Shown here: positions 13,967 to 24,625 of the stretch, in pieces
How the letters are laid out: every line of letters begins with the position of its first letter
Numbering within the stretch: position 1 is the stretch's first letter
DNA from: Synchiropus splendidus
Taxonomy: Eukaryota > Chordata > Actinopteri > Syngnathiformes > Callionymidae
NCBI RefSeq assembly: GCF_027744825.2
Contig: NC_071334.1
Coordinates: 30,691,937-30,755,936 of the forward strand
DNA: 64,000 nt
Direction: 5' to 3'
Notes under the pieces: model-generated
What the model was told of the DNA's origin: nothing
Databases searched by the model: none
Seen by the model: only the letters and a program-made list of their open reading frames with translations
Program-made: the position numbers and the translations under genes

Positions 13967-14004
13967 TTATTTTATTTTATTTTATTTTATTTTATTTTAT
14001 TTTT
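13967..14004 (+). repeat. (TTTTA)n pentanucleotide microsatellite
   Basis: About seven tandem TTTTA units are followed by TTTTT, immediately upstream of a LINE tail fragment. Confidence 0.92.
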
Positions 14005-14088
14005 TGTCAGCACTTTATTCCAAAACACTTTCCTTGTTGGTGGGCTCCCCACTGACCATGGCAATAAATTTGATTCTGATTCTGAATG
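14005..14088 (+). mobile_element. LINE 3'-end fragment, family L-tail, copy 1
   Basis: The sequence CAGCACTTTATTCCAAAACA then CTTTCCTTGTTGGTGGGCTC, CCCACTGACCATGGCAATAA and ATTTGATTCTGATTCTGA recurs with about 80% identity by eye at 31788-31862. The terminal TGATTC repeats are typical of L2/CR1-type LINE 3' tails. Only the tail is present. A (TTTTA)n tract lies directly upstream. Confidence 0.62.
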
Positions 14089-15756
14089 CAGAGCCATCCG
14101 TATCTGGATCCTTATGTAACGTTGAGTGTATATGGGCCTTTAGGCGTGGAGCATAATACATTTTGTAATGTTATTTCCGTGACACATGAACCCGCCTCGT
14201 GAATTGTGCAGGCTTTTGCTTTTTGCTTAGAACTAAATTCTGAGTCTTCAGTGCAATAAGGCACCAGAATTCATAATTTTGGCAGTTTTCTGTCAGCAAA
14301 CCTTTCACCAGCGTCTGAAACAACAAGGCGACCTCAACATCTGTCAGGTCTTCGCCTTAACGTGATCTTGGATAAGATGAAAGATTGTACTTAAAGTGAC
14401 TCGATTTTATGGAACAGAAAAGAATGGCTGAGGGTGAAGTAAAACACAGTCATCCTTATCACTGAGGATGACTGAAGAAAAGTAATGCAGCAATAAAATG
14501 CAAACCAAGAGCTGGATGTGCAAAAAAGATGTGATTGTTTAGTCTTATACTGAACAGTTGTTTCCCTGCCAAAACAGTGAGGAGGCAGAGCAGATTGAGG
14601 ACCTCGGCGGGTCATCCGTCTGTCTCAGTGTTCCACATGTAATTGTTCTTCCCCATTTGTTTGGACGTAAACGCAGAAAATAGATGGAAATCAAAACTTC
14701 TCCCCCAGTAATCAGTCGGCATCGTGCAGATGTGAATGAATTCTGTTTTTGTCGGCAGCCACTTGTTTCCCCTGCTTTTGCATGTTTTGGTCTGATGCTC
14801 ATAAATGGGAAGTGCAGTCATCTGAATCAGTGACAGAGCCATTTAGCTTGTTATTTCTGTCAGTCCGCTTGTGCTTCCTCAGGGTTCGGATGACAAGGGC
14901 TCAAATGAAATGCCCATGATTTATTTCATTACTATTCAATATATAAGACAAAAGAATGTGTTTTCCGTAGGTTTGGTTACACAATAATTACCTCTTCATT
15001 ATTATTGCTGCCAGAAGCTTCAGCTTGAGTTCTCCCGATGTGGACAGCTGAGACGGAAAAAGACCGACTTCTTCCTTCCAAGAGGACTCGGGCTCTCCGG
15101 GACATAATTTGCCATTAGTTTGGGCAAAATGCTAGTACCAGCACAACTGACCCTGGCTTCGTAGGAGACTTGTTATTAGTGTTGGATGTTTTATGTCGTC
15201 ATTAGCGCAGTGAAAATGGAGAACACGACCGACCAACATTCAGGTTGCCATTTGCTCAAATAGGTGCTTACTGTTATTATTCCCTACATTGCCCTGGACG
15301 GAATTAAAGGATCCGTCTGAATTATACATGCTCTTGTTATTCCTGTTATTTCGCATGTGAGTGAGACCGAAATAAGTAACACTCAAAGAGGGCAAACCGC
15401 CAATAAATCACGGTCAATTCACAAAATCCATACGATTTCCATTCATTAGGCTATGACTCGATAAATCACAATACGATTCTGTACTTCATTCTTGTTTTTT
15501 CTTTTCTTCTTTTAGACCAGGATCAACTGGTTTAAAATGAAACCTGGTTAAATGTTCCATTTAAAATATCAGCCAGTGCTCCAGGGAGAAGAACGGGGTG
15601 TTGAGACTAAAAACGATGGGGTGACACTTCAGGCATAGTGGTGGGAGAACCTGATGGAAACACTGAGGAAAGAAAATAACTGAACTGTGAGTTGTTGGAA
15701 AAAGCAATCCAAATCAACCACTGCTCAAAGACCTCAGCGTCAGGTTCCGCACTCAG
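14089..15756. other. intergenic, no gene recognised
   Basis: Only short overlapping chance frames are present (for example on the minus strand at 14391-14842). No repeat boundary was recognised. Confidence 0.55.
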
Positions 15757-16430
15757 GTGTCAGGTGCTTTTATTTTGTTAACCCCCTGTAGTTTCCTGTT
15801 CCTGTGTTCCATCCAGCTTAATGGCAGCGCAGCTGGAGCTCATCTCATCATCAACTCTGCTGTGGATATCACCTGGCGAGCTCCAGACTGCAGGCTGCTA
15901 GATCACTTCGTGTCACTCGGTAAATCTCCCATGACTTATATTCCTTGTTGAACCTTTGAGCTTTCTAGATTTTTGTGCGTGCTTCCATTTCTCTTCAGCC
16001 GCCTTCTTAGTTTCGTTTTCTCCTCCTTGCTCCGCTTCTGTTCCCGACTCCCTAAATTTGTAAGTTTGACCGCGTGTTTTAAGATCACTTCTCATTTGAC
16101 GTTTGTCTTAATCTTTTATCCTTCGTGTTAGTGTTTCTCCTCCACGTAGAGCTTTTGGTTGATCTGGACCTCGGGATTATCAGTTTTTGTGTTCTCCCTA
16201 GTTTTGAAGGTTGACATTGATTCAACTCTCTTTTGTTACAGATTTTTCTGTACATCCCGGTTTGTTTTGACTCCGGCGCCTTCAGTTCCTGTCTTTGTCG
16301 TTTGTACTTACTGTGTTTTTTTTTTTTTTTTTTGTATTAAATTTCTTAATTTAATCTTGTGTCCGTGCCTTCTGTCAGCCTGCAATCATCTGCACCTGGG
16401 TCACTTCTTGGGTAATTATGACACTCAGCT
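15757..16430 (+). mobile_element. retroelement-associated noncoding sequence
   Basis: The stretch precedes the ORF1-like remnant. It has composition typical of fish retroelement leaders or tails: pyrimidine-rich, with repeated TTTGT/TTAGT words, an 18-nt T run (16316-16333) then GTATTAAATTTCTTAATTTA, GTGCCTTCTGTCAGCCTGCA and CACCTGGGTCAC. The long open frame on the plus strand at 16159-16443 is low-complexity Phe/Val/Leu sequence and not a credible protein. Confidence 0.35.
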
Positions 16431-16432
16431 GA

Positions 16433-16915
16433 GTGGAAGCTGATCTCAGGCTCTTCTCAGAGGATCTAATGAGGGACAAGGTGGGATTCTATGAGGATTT
16501 TGGGATTGACTACACTCGGCACATCGGCCAGCTGCCTGTAGAGGGTGCAAGACCACACCCTATTCTAGTGAAATTCCAACAGGAAGTGATGAAACTCAAG
16601 GTCTTCAAGGCAGCATGGCTTACCAGAAACGTCACCGTCAATGATCAGACCATTCAACCACGATTATCCACAGAAGGTTTGTCACGACAGGAAGAAGCAA
16701 GTGGCAATGAAGAAAAGCATCCTGGAATTGAAGGCTGAAGAAGAGGGTAGTGTGGTATCTACAAAACCCAAGAGGCGGCTTTCCATGGCCCATTGCCACA
16801 TCACCAAAGGAAGCCAGCAACAAGGAGTGACAGTCTCATGTTCAGAAACCGTCTGAAGTGATGAAAAATTATCAAGGAATTGTAGCAACACAGTCAAAGA
16901 TGATTCACTCACGTC
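16433..16915 (+). pseudogene. LINE ORF1-like (RNA-binding) protein remnant
   Basis: One frame (from about 16436) reads EDLMRDKVGFYEDFGIDYT, RHIGQLPVEGARPHPILVKF, QQEVMKLKVFKAAW. This resembles the conserved RRM and C-terminal region of L1-type ORF1 / transposase-22 proteins (R-P-I-[LV]-V-[KR]-F motif). The similarity resumes in another frame at 16650 (DYPQKVCHDRKKQVAMKKSI), showing a frameshift near 16640-16680. It then runs through a Lys-rich part to about 16915. No reverse transcriptase follows. Family assignment is tentative. Confidence 0.6.
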
Positions 16916-17140
16916 ACAAGAAATTAACAGAAAATGTCTTTTCTCTGCTCCTTCTCGATGCCTCAGATCAAATGAGAGTATTGTTGTTGTACTGTATGTA
17001 TCTTTAATGTGGGATTGAAATAAATATTCATCCAGTCATCAAATTTTAACTGGAAACAAAGGCTTCAGGCGCCTTTGTGCTTTGCTAGTCAGAAGCTTCC
17101 CGAACACTGTGTAATTTGTACTGTTTTTAAAACGATAACA

Positions 17141-17610
17141 TTAATAAAGCTTTATTTAGATAGCAATTTTCAAACACTGTTTACATAGTGCTTCACAGGC
17201 AGAGGTGGAGGAGGTACAGGTTGTGTTTCGCATCTCCTCTGACAGACTGTGCCAGAGATCCATTCCTGTCACCTCTAGATTTAAGTCGAGACTTAGGGAC
17301 AACTAGCAGAGACCCGCCTGAGGATCTGGAGGTCCGGCTTGGCTTGTAGGGGGTCAGCAGTTCCACAAAGTAGCCGGGGCCAGGCCAAGATGGGCTTTAA
17401 AAGTTATCAATAAAATCTGTTAGTGGATTCTAAAGTCACAGGGAGCAAAGTGGAGTGAAGTTAGCACAGGAGTGATGTGCCGCTGCCTGTCAGAGCCAGG
17501 TAGAAGCCTAGCTGCTGAGTTCTGAACCAGCTGGAGGCGTGAGAGAAATTTTTTGTTGACGCCAGGAGAGAGTTGCAGGAGCTCAGGCAGTTATGCTCAG
17601 AGCTCAGAGT
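17141..17610 (+). repeat. dispersed repeat (fish LINE/SINE-derived)
   Basis: It starts AATAAAGCTTTATTTAGATA then GCAATTTTCAAACACTGTTT. Next come GTGCTTCACAGGCAGAGGTG, GATGGGCTTTAAAAGTTATC, AATAAAATCTGTTAGTGGAT, GCACAGGAGTGATGTG and TTCTGAACCAGCTGGAGGCG. These phrases are characteristic of an abundant fish retroposon with the theme 'calculate residue ... gaaccagctggag'. A diverged relative lies at 43630-43800. I cannot give a family name. Confidence 0.5.
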
Positions 17611-18599
17611 ATATGCATGTATGAATTTGTTTTTTCTAAGTCGCTGTGTGAGAACATGTGTTTGATTTTAGAGATCATTTTCAACTGGAGGAAGCAGGAC
17701 TGGACTGTTTTTTATTTTTTATTTTTAGTTTGTTTTTATAAATGAGGATTGAATTAGTAAGCATACTGTGTGTTTAAGAGCATGGGTAAAAAACACTGCA
17801 TGTAGCTTTTGTTTATGGCCAGGTTATGGACAGACTGCGTCTGGCTTGCAAAAAATCTACCACCCACAGATGTCATGCCATGATTCATGGTCATCACTGC
17901 AGTACAGTCAACAACGATTTACTCCAGTAACTGCATTGTCGATGCATTGTTTTCGCTTTCCTGGACTGAGCCGGATGGATTGATACCATAAGTAGAACAA
18001 TGGATGGCCATCGATTTCAGTAACCCTGTCACCATGGAGAAGGTTTGCCCCACCTCCAAAAGACGCACTTAGGCTCACCATTGAAGACTTATAGCAGAGA
18101 CCAAAAAAAATGTCACAATGTGAATGTCTTTTAAGTCGTCCTCTGGGGTGTCTGTTCAGCCTACCTGAAAAGGTGGAGTTCTCCTCAACCGACTGGAGTG
18201 AGGGAGTGCTGGCATTGCAAGTCACTGTACACTGCAGTGGAGCGGGTCAAAAGCCCTGTGCAGGTGGCGGCTACTACACAGCTAAAGTGGTGGAGAGAAC
18301 CCTTATTTTATTGCGTCACCCACTTTCAATACCATTCAAACAGTAAATTCTTGCTTCTGCTGCCTTGCAGCGAACGGCTGTCAACCGAATGACAAATGCA
18401 ACGGATGTGGATGAAGCTCAAGCTTAAAAGTGTCTGTCCAATTGATGAGCTTCAAATAGCACACTAAAATATTTTAAATCATCAAAAATCTTTACAAAAT
18501 TTCAGAGGATTGTCTTGTCGTGGGGAAAACACCTGCCATTCAAGCAGGTAAAATGCAGCATTGTGGTCTCCCCGGGCAATATCACAATATCACTTCTTT

Positions 18600-18624
18600 C
18601 TTTCTCTCTCTCGCGCTCTCATTT

Positions 18625-18660
<36 letters not shown>

Positions 18661-18661
18661 T
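18600..18661 (+). repeat. (CT)n(CA)n compound microsatellite
   Basis: An interrupted CT/TTTC run (18600-18637) passes directly into an uninterrupted (CA) run of about twelve units (18638-18661). Confidence 0.92.
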
Positions 18662-21079
18662 TCTACACACAGTGTTTACCCAGCTACTATCCCAAGATAG
18701 AATCCATCTCAGACTCTCACCTGGTCTGAAGCAATCAGTGTGATGGGATTCCACTAGCTGCTAGCTTTACATATTCAATCTGTCTCCATCCTTTTTAGAT
18801 AAACACAGCTAGCCGGGGTCCCCAGCTGCTCTGTACGCTGTGGGTTCAGCGTAATGAGTTTAAGATGGCTGACGGAGACGAGAGGAGAGCCTCCGTTTCT
18901 GCTAGTGAGCTGGACGAGCCCTGCGTGGGTGCTTCCACCCCTTGTCAAGCACCGGAGTGGATATAGAGTGTGTGTAGAGTCACGTTTGGTGGTTTCAGTG
19001 CAGAAACCGTGTGAGAGGAGCTGCACACAGCAAAGTTAAATGTTTACACGACACATCTGTCACTGTTTTCCCTTGGGATGAGACTCAAGAACGTGAGGAT
19101 TGTTGTCAGGTTCCTCAAAATATGAGGTGTTTTTGTTTGGTGGGGCTCATTATTTCATGAAAGGTACTGTCCAGGAAGGCATTGCAAATTTTAGCGCGGC
19201 ATGTTATTGAAACGTACTGAATATTCCTCAACTAACACATGGATTGATGCTGAGGACATCCTAACCAGAATCTGCTCTCAGAGCTCCATAAAGGACATTT
19301 AATGCAAACGTGACCATCGTCCCTGGCCATGCTTGAATGTCTTTGTTCATCACCGTCGCTTGCTGCTCGTGGACACTTGACCCAGCACCCTCTTCACTGA
19401 GCCCTTACTAAGGATGGCAGGGAACAAGATTGTAACGAAAAAGATGCATTTTCACACGACAAGGCCCAGCGCACTCTTGACAGATCTTTGTTCATTGTAT
19501 AAATGGTTTGTTTGACACCAATGTGGGTTCACTGTTGACTTGAAGTCAGCCGTGTAATGCTATAGTCAGCAATTACTCTGTAAGTAATGGGGAGTGGGGT
19601 CGTAGCCACCCCTGTCAGAAAACGGCGCCCATGGAGTTCGCTGCTCAGAAAATCCCCACTTCAGCTCATTTGTGTGAAACTAATGCATTAGTGTCATAGT
19701 GCACTTTAAACTTAAAGCCTACGCGCATGCGGCGGGTTCTCGCAGCGGTGCCACAGCTGTCAGACGATAATGCTATTCCAAAGAGGGACTGGGGAGAGAA
19801 ACAAAGCATCTGGACACACACACACACACTTGCACATATCTTTAGAAGCATAGAATCAGATTTTCCAGGCGTCCGTCGTGGTGGACTTCATGACCCAAGT
19901 GTGTGTTCGCTAAAGCGGTTCACTCACGTGTACAGTATGTGCGGCGTTGTGAGTTGCATAACTTGACTTTGTGAGCAAAGCAGAGCTTAGAAACACAGAT
20001 CAGATGTGTGACAAGTCCATATCTTGGTCTTTGAATAAATGGTGAAATCCTGAAATGGCTTTTCTTGATGACGGTTTCTCAAAATGGTTCCTAAATTCTG
20101 ACTTCCATCAAATGCTCCAATAGCCTCAATTGGATTTCTCAAAGGAGCTTTCTAATTGTTGCGTCCATCAGGAGCATGCACACACTCGTGTCTTGTACCT
20201 CAAATCGGACAAAAAAAAACATCTGCTGATATAGTATGTACAACGACAACAACAAAATGCTTGTCTTAAGACGCTCCTGAGATTCCTTCAACTATTTCAA
20301 AGAAAGACGGTCCACAATTTGAACGGAACTGTGATGCACTTCAAAAGTGTATTTTTTTATAACAACGTAAATATAACCATATAAACTCCATTTGAACTCC
20401 AAATTGGAAAAAACTCAAGACAACCACACAATTTTAAAAGACTGTTACATCAGAGCCAGGGCTTCACAGACATGAACTGAGAGAGGAGGAGGCCATCTCG
20501 ACTCATCAACAGTAGATGCGTTCCACCAACTTCAACTTCACATTTAAGTGTTGTGCCTGCGTTGTTATGTTCTGACCACATTGGAGGTTCATGCATTGTT
20601 CTATAACAAGTGTCCCTTCATGTCCACTACACCTTCAGATGTGAGACTGTCTTCCTGCATACAATACTGCAACACAAACAATTTTGCAGTTACACTCACG
20701 TTAAAAAGCAGCACACGCTTGTTAAAGCTGATTTAAATGCTTCGGTGTTGACATTTGTGATCTGTTAAAACCAGAAGTGACGTGTTTGTTGTTCTTTGTA
20801 GTTCAAGGGAGCGTGTTGAGCAAGGCAGCCATTTTCCAACTTGAAATTACAAACAGGAATATTTCTATTTTGATACAAAGCAGCTAGAGATATACCAGTA
20901 CTGAGGAGGAAAAACAAGTCTTTTTAATGCGCTAACTTTAACAGCTCTATGAAAGACATACAAACGGTCTTGTAAAAAATAACAAAAGAGTAACAATGTC
21001 TCCAAGGTTTTCAACAACAGTGAATCACAGAGGTGAGGATGTTAAATTGATCCGGCCCTTTATCAAACTGTTGTGGTCC

Positions 21080-21124
21080 TTTGTTAATGAACTGTTTGTT
21101 AATGAACAGTTTGCTAATGAGTTC
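21080..21124 (+). repeat. 15-bp tandem repeat, three units
   Basis: The units are TTTGTTAATGAACTG, TTTGTTAATGAACAG and TTTGCTAATGAGTTC, diverging progressively. Confidence 0.85.
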
Positions 21125-23189
21125 ATCATTAATAGTCATCTATCTTCTTTATTTACTAATTGGGACTGACCTTAGTTCATCGATTGTCCGTCTCCAAGCG
21201 GTTGGGTCCAAGGCTCTGGGCCTCCAGGGTCTTGTTGAAGTGACTCCAATTAAAAGTGGTCAGTCACAGAGAGCTCGACCTCCGGCATTAAATTCCACTG
21301 TGATGACCAGCGAAGTGACCGACTCCCGCCACTAGACTGCAGTCTTTCAGTTTAAGTGTGCAGCGGATGCAAGTGTGAATCCTAAAGTAAGATGTCTGTG
21401 AACGGTTGGACCCCAAGCATGGATGGACGCGACAGAGATGACAGTACTGGAAGTGATAAAAACAAGTGATAAAATTGATGCGGATATTGTTTCAGTTCGA
21501 CCCCCAACTTCGTGCGATGAAGTTTGATCCCAAAGGTCATGGGAGCCAGAACATACTGTGACCTCTTGTGAACCAAATAAAAGCCATTCCGACTTGGTTC
21601 GGGAAATAAAGAAATAACGTTCATTTTTCAGCAGCGGACAGTGCTCCTGGTGAATGAAAAAGCTAATGGAAATGCACAACAGAAAAAGCCACACATTCAA
21701 GTTCACAAAATGAATTATCTATAAAATTATTAAAAATCAAAGTTCCCCTCGGCCATAAAATGAACACTTCTTTAATTCATTACACACGCTATGTAAACAC
21801 CGACATTTTAATAATACACTTTTTGTCTTGATTTTGTTTATGTTTAATTCAGGATTGCACCAAAGAAAATTCATGGTTCTGCACTTTTCTGATTCTGAGT
21901 TCATGACTCATTCATTTTCTGGTTTGCCAGGCATCATCTGGTCCATCCCCTCACTGTTGTCTAATCCCCAGGTTGGATTACAGATGTCAGATGTTCCTGC
22001 TGCACGTGGAGTAATGCTATCCTCCACATCAGACCGGAGGCTCCGCCTTCTGCTCGGGGCTTCACGTAATTACACCTACAACAAACAGCCCCAGAGAGCA
22101 GGAGGCAGGAAGCTACCAGCATCACTGGAAACAGTTCAAACTCTTATCTCGCCGTTTCCCCATATCGGCTTCATTACACCGCTTTCCCCCCCAGAAAATC
22201 TGACAACTTCAGATGACTAAGCGGGTTCGCAGCAGAGTGCCACACAAAAGCAACCACAAAAAATTGGGAATCCCGGAGGTTTCCTGGAGTGCGAGGGTTC
22301 ATGGAGAGAGCATGATGTAATCTGAGAGGCAGAATGTTCCAAACCGACATCTCAATGTTGCCAACAGTTTAATCCGGGATCCACTTTTCACAGTTACCAG
22401 GCTGAACTGATCAGCTGAGGCTCCCCGACTTACACTCTCCGGCTACTGATATTTGTGGCACATGATATCAGCTTCTCAGAAATATTGTGTATACAATACA
22501 CATGTATAAACTGACATATTAAAAAGTGGACATTTCATGTCTAAAATGTCTTTGATTCAATAGATCCTCAAATAAAGGTTTACAGTAAATCATACACATT
22601 GCCAACATTTTTTTATTTTTTTAATGTGAAAATTTAAGTTCAAATTCACCAAGAAAACTGCGTTTGTTTGTTGTTGCTAAGGAATATTTAGTTTATGAGC
22701 ATAGTAAAATTTTCTGATCACGTTTCCTGAGTGAAGGATTTATGTTTTCCCCTGTGTGTTTTTTACTTAGTTACATTTGATTATGTCTGGGTTTTATGAC
22801 TGAATTTGATCTTATTTGTCCATAAACACACATATAGATGTTGAAATAAATAGAAAATAACATACAGAAGGCATTGTTGAATTTAAATTTTGGGATTATT
22901 TATCCCGTCACCAGTTTGGGAGACTTACTAGAATAACTTTGTCGAAGTATGTCGGGTGCTTGACAGCTGGCGTGCAGCTCTCCTCCCGCGATCACCTGAG
23001 ATAAGAAGTCAAGCCGCTCGCTCCACTTGGAAGGTGTGATTTTGCACTTCCACAAATAGCAGCAGACTCCACTGTTGCTGTGAGAAGTATGTCGAGTTAA
23101 CATGCCGTTACACAAAATTCTGAGTTCAGGTTCTGAAGCAAACGGGGGGATCAAATACATGCAGTGAAATAGAAATTTCCAACACGCAC

Positions 23190-23415
23190 ATGTCTGTCAC
23201 ACTATCTCTGTGGGGACCGGTCATTGCCATAATGCTTTCCTCTCACGCTAAACCTAACCATCCAAAACACAGTTATAATGACACAGTTATTTTGGAGTCT
23301 TCAGCCAAAATGCCATCCAGCCAAATCTTCCCACAAAGTCATATGGTCCTCACAAGGATAGCGTTTTGTCAAGAATTGGTCCCCACAAAGTAGGATAAAC
23401 AAGCCCACGCACACA
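23190..23415 (+). repeat. dispersed repeat family M2, copy A
   Basis: It starts GTCTGTCACACTATCTCTGT then GGGGACC. It contains ATTGCCATAATGCTTTCCTC, CTAAACCTAACCATCCAAAA and CTCACAAGGATAGCGTTTTG, and ends GGTCCCCACAAAGTAGGATA then AACAAG. The GTGGGGACC / GGTCCCCAC ends are inverted relative to each other, suggesting a small nonautonomous DNA element. Copies B (32757-32975) and C (32345-32555) are in the same window. Confidence 0.75.
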
Positions 23416-23869
23416 TAGGCTGCCAGTTGACAGGGAAGCCACGTGTGTAGGTGCTGTGAGAATTGGCGACACAGTAAATGTGGATTCCACCAGTGACTCA
23501 TTGGTTAGCAACTGCTTGCTTTACAAAGACATTAAAGACTGGTGAGAGTTATAGGAAGATTCCCTTCATTAAATACACTCGAGCCTGACGCTGTGTTGTT
23601 TTTGTTCTGTTCTCATCTGTCATACAGTGAGTCAGACCAATTAAGTACAGAAAGGAATGAAGACAGTAATCTATGTTTAGATTGAGGAATTCAGTACAGT
23701 TTCAGTACATATTGCCAGTTTTTCAGTTTCAGGATCATCTGCCAGATCTTGAAATATCAATTTCAGGACCAGAAAAATAGGCTAGAAAATAAGAATACAT
23801 GATTGTATTAACAGTTTGTTATTGAACTGCATGTCATGACTTGTTCATTCATATTCCTCTTGTGTTTAA

Positions 23870-24172
23870 AGTGAGGAGAAGTGTGTTTTTGGCTGTGAAG
23901 TAGAGGGACAAACTGCCACAAAGGTGAAGCTGGTGCTGCTGCAGGACGCCTCCACCACAGTCACCAACTGCTACATTTGTGGTCCATGCTGTAACCATTC
24001 GACCGCATACTGTTTCACAGCCATGATCCGCTGCATTGTAGGTTTGTCACATGCTAACACTCCAATAAACTCCTCGTGGATGAATAAGACTGTGAACTTC
24101 ATGTTGCCCACGAAAACAATCAATGAGGACAAATTTGAACTGAGGAAGGAATCTCAAAGTAGTGTGAACTAG
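23870..24172 (+). other. unidentified Cys-rich open frame / possible exon
   Basis: The frame opens after TAA at 23867. It could follow an acceptor (TTGTGTTTAAAG|) and runs 100 codons to TAG. The first half is G+C-rich with coding-like codon choice (CTG GTG CTG CTG CAG GAC GCC TCC). It reads KCVFGCEVEGQ, KVKLVLLQDASTTVTNCYIC, GPCCNHSTAYCFTAM. The seven cysteines and an N-glycosylation site (NHST) would suit a secreted or extracellular domain. The second half is A+T-rich and looks noncoding. A degenerate Tc1 transposase starts seven bases after the stop. I do not recognise a family; it may be a lone pseudo-exon or captured fragment. Confidence 0.25.
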
Positions 24173-24178
24173 GAACAC

Positions 24179-24625
24179 ATGGCATCACTTGACGGACGAG
24201 TGGCGCCACCTGACTATGGCGCACCTCGTGTTGGTAGCAGGCGGTCAGATGTTACCCGTGAACTTGATGTGTCTCAAAGTGTCATCAATAGACTGGTAGC
24301 AAGGCAGAGAACAACAGGAAATGTTGGTGACAGACCCCGGAGTGGAGCCCCACAAGTACCTCTGGACCTACTGTATGCACTCAGACACACAGCTGCCACC
24401 TTGTGATATCCTCACAGCTTCAGGAAGTTTGAGTGCCTCACATGGTGTGGCAGCAATATCCCCGCACCTGAACCAAATAGAGCACATGTGGTGGCACCTG
24501 AAGCAGGGACTGGGTCCCCGTACTCCTATCCCTGACTTAGCAGAACTGCATGGAGCAATTGCAGAGGGGTGGAACACATTGCCACATTGTGAGGAGCATC
24601 AGTCAAGCTGGTGAAAAACACCCCC
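24179..24625 (+). pseudogene. internally deleted Tc1/IS630-type transposase
   Basis: The first part (from 24179) shows the paired-like helix-turn-helix of Tc1 transposases: RRSDVTRELDVSQSVINRL followed by VARQRTTGNVGDRPRSGAP. The frame then loses similarity at about 24355. A second frame (to 24614) has the catalytic C-terminal block SPHLNQIEHMWWHLKQGLG and the downstream LAELHGAIAEGWNTLP. The central DDE region with both aspartates is absent, and SPDLNPIEH has become SPHLNQIEH. It is therefore a deletion derivative that cannot transpose by itself. Clear terminal repeats were not found. Confidence 0.8.

Larger units (their letters stand above)
17611..23189. other. intergenic, no gene recognised
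   Basis: It contains the compound microsatellite at 18.6 kb and the 15-bp tandem repeat at 21.08 kb. Open frames at 21347-21706 (minus) and 21828-22220 (plus) lack codon bias or motifs. Confidence 0.55.

Noticed and set aside
21828..22220. 130-codon plus-strand frame
   Set aside because: It has no motif, no codon bias and no plausible splice context. It lies in a region that looks more like noncoding regulatory sequence.
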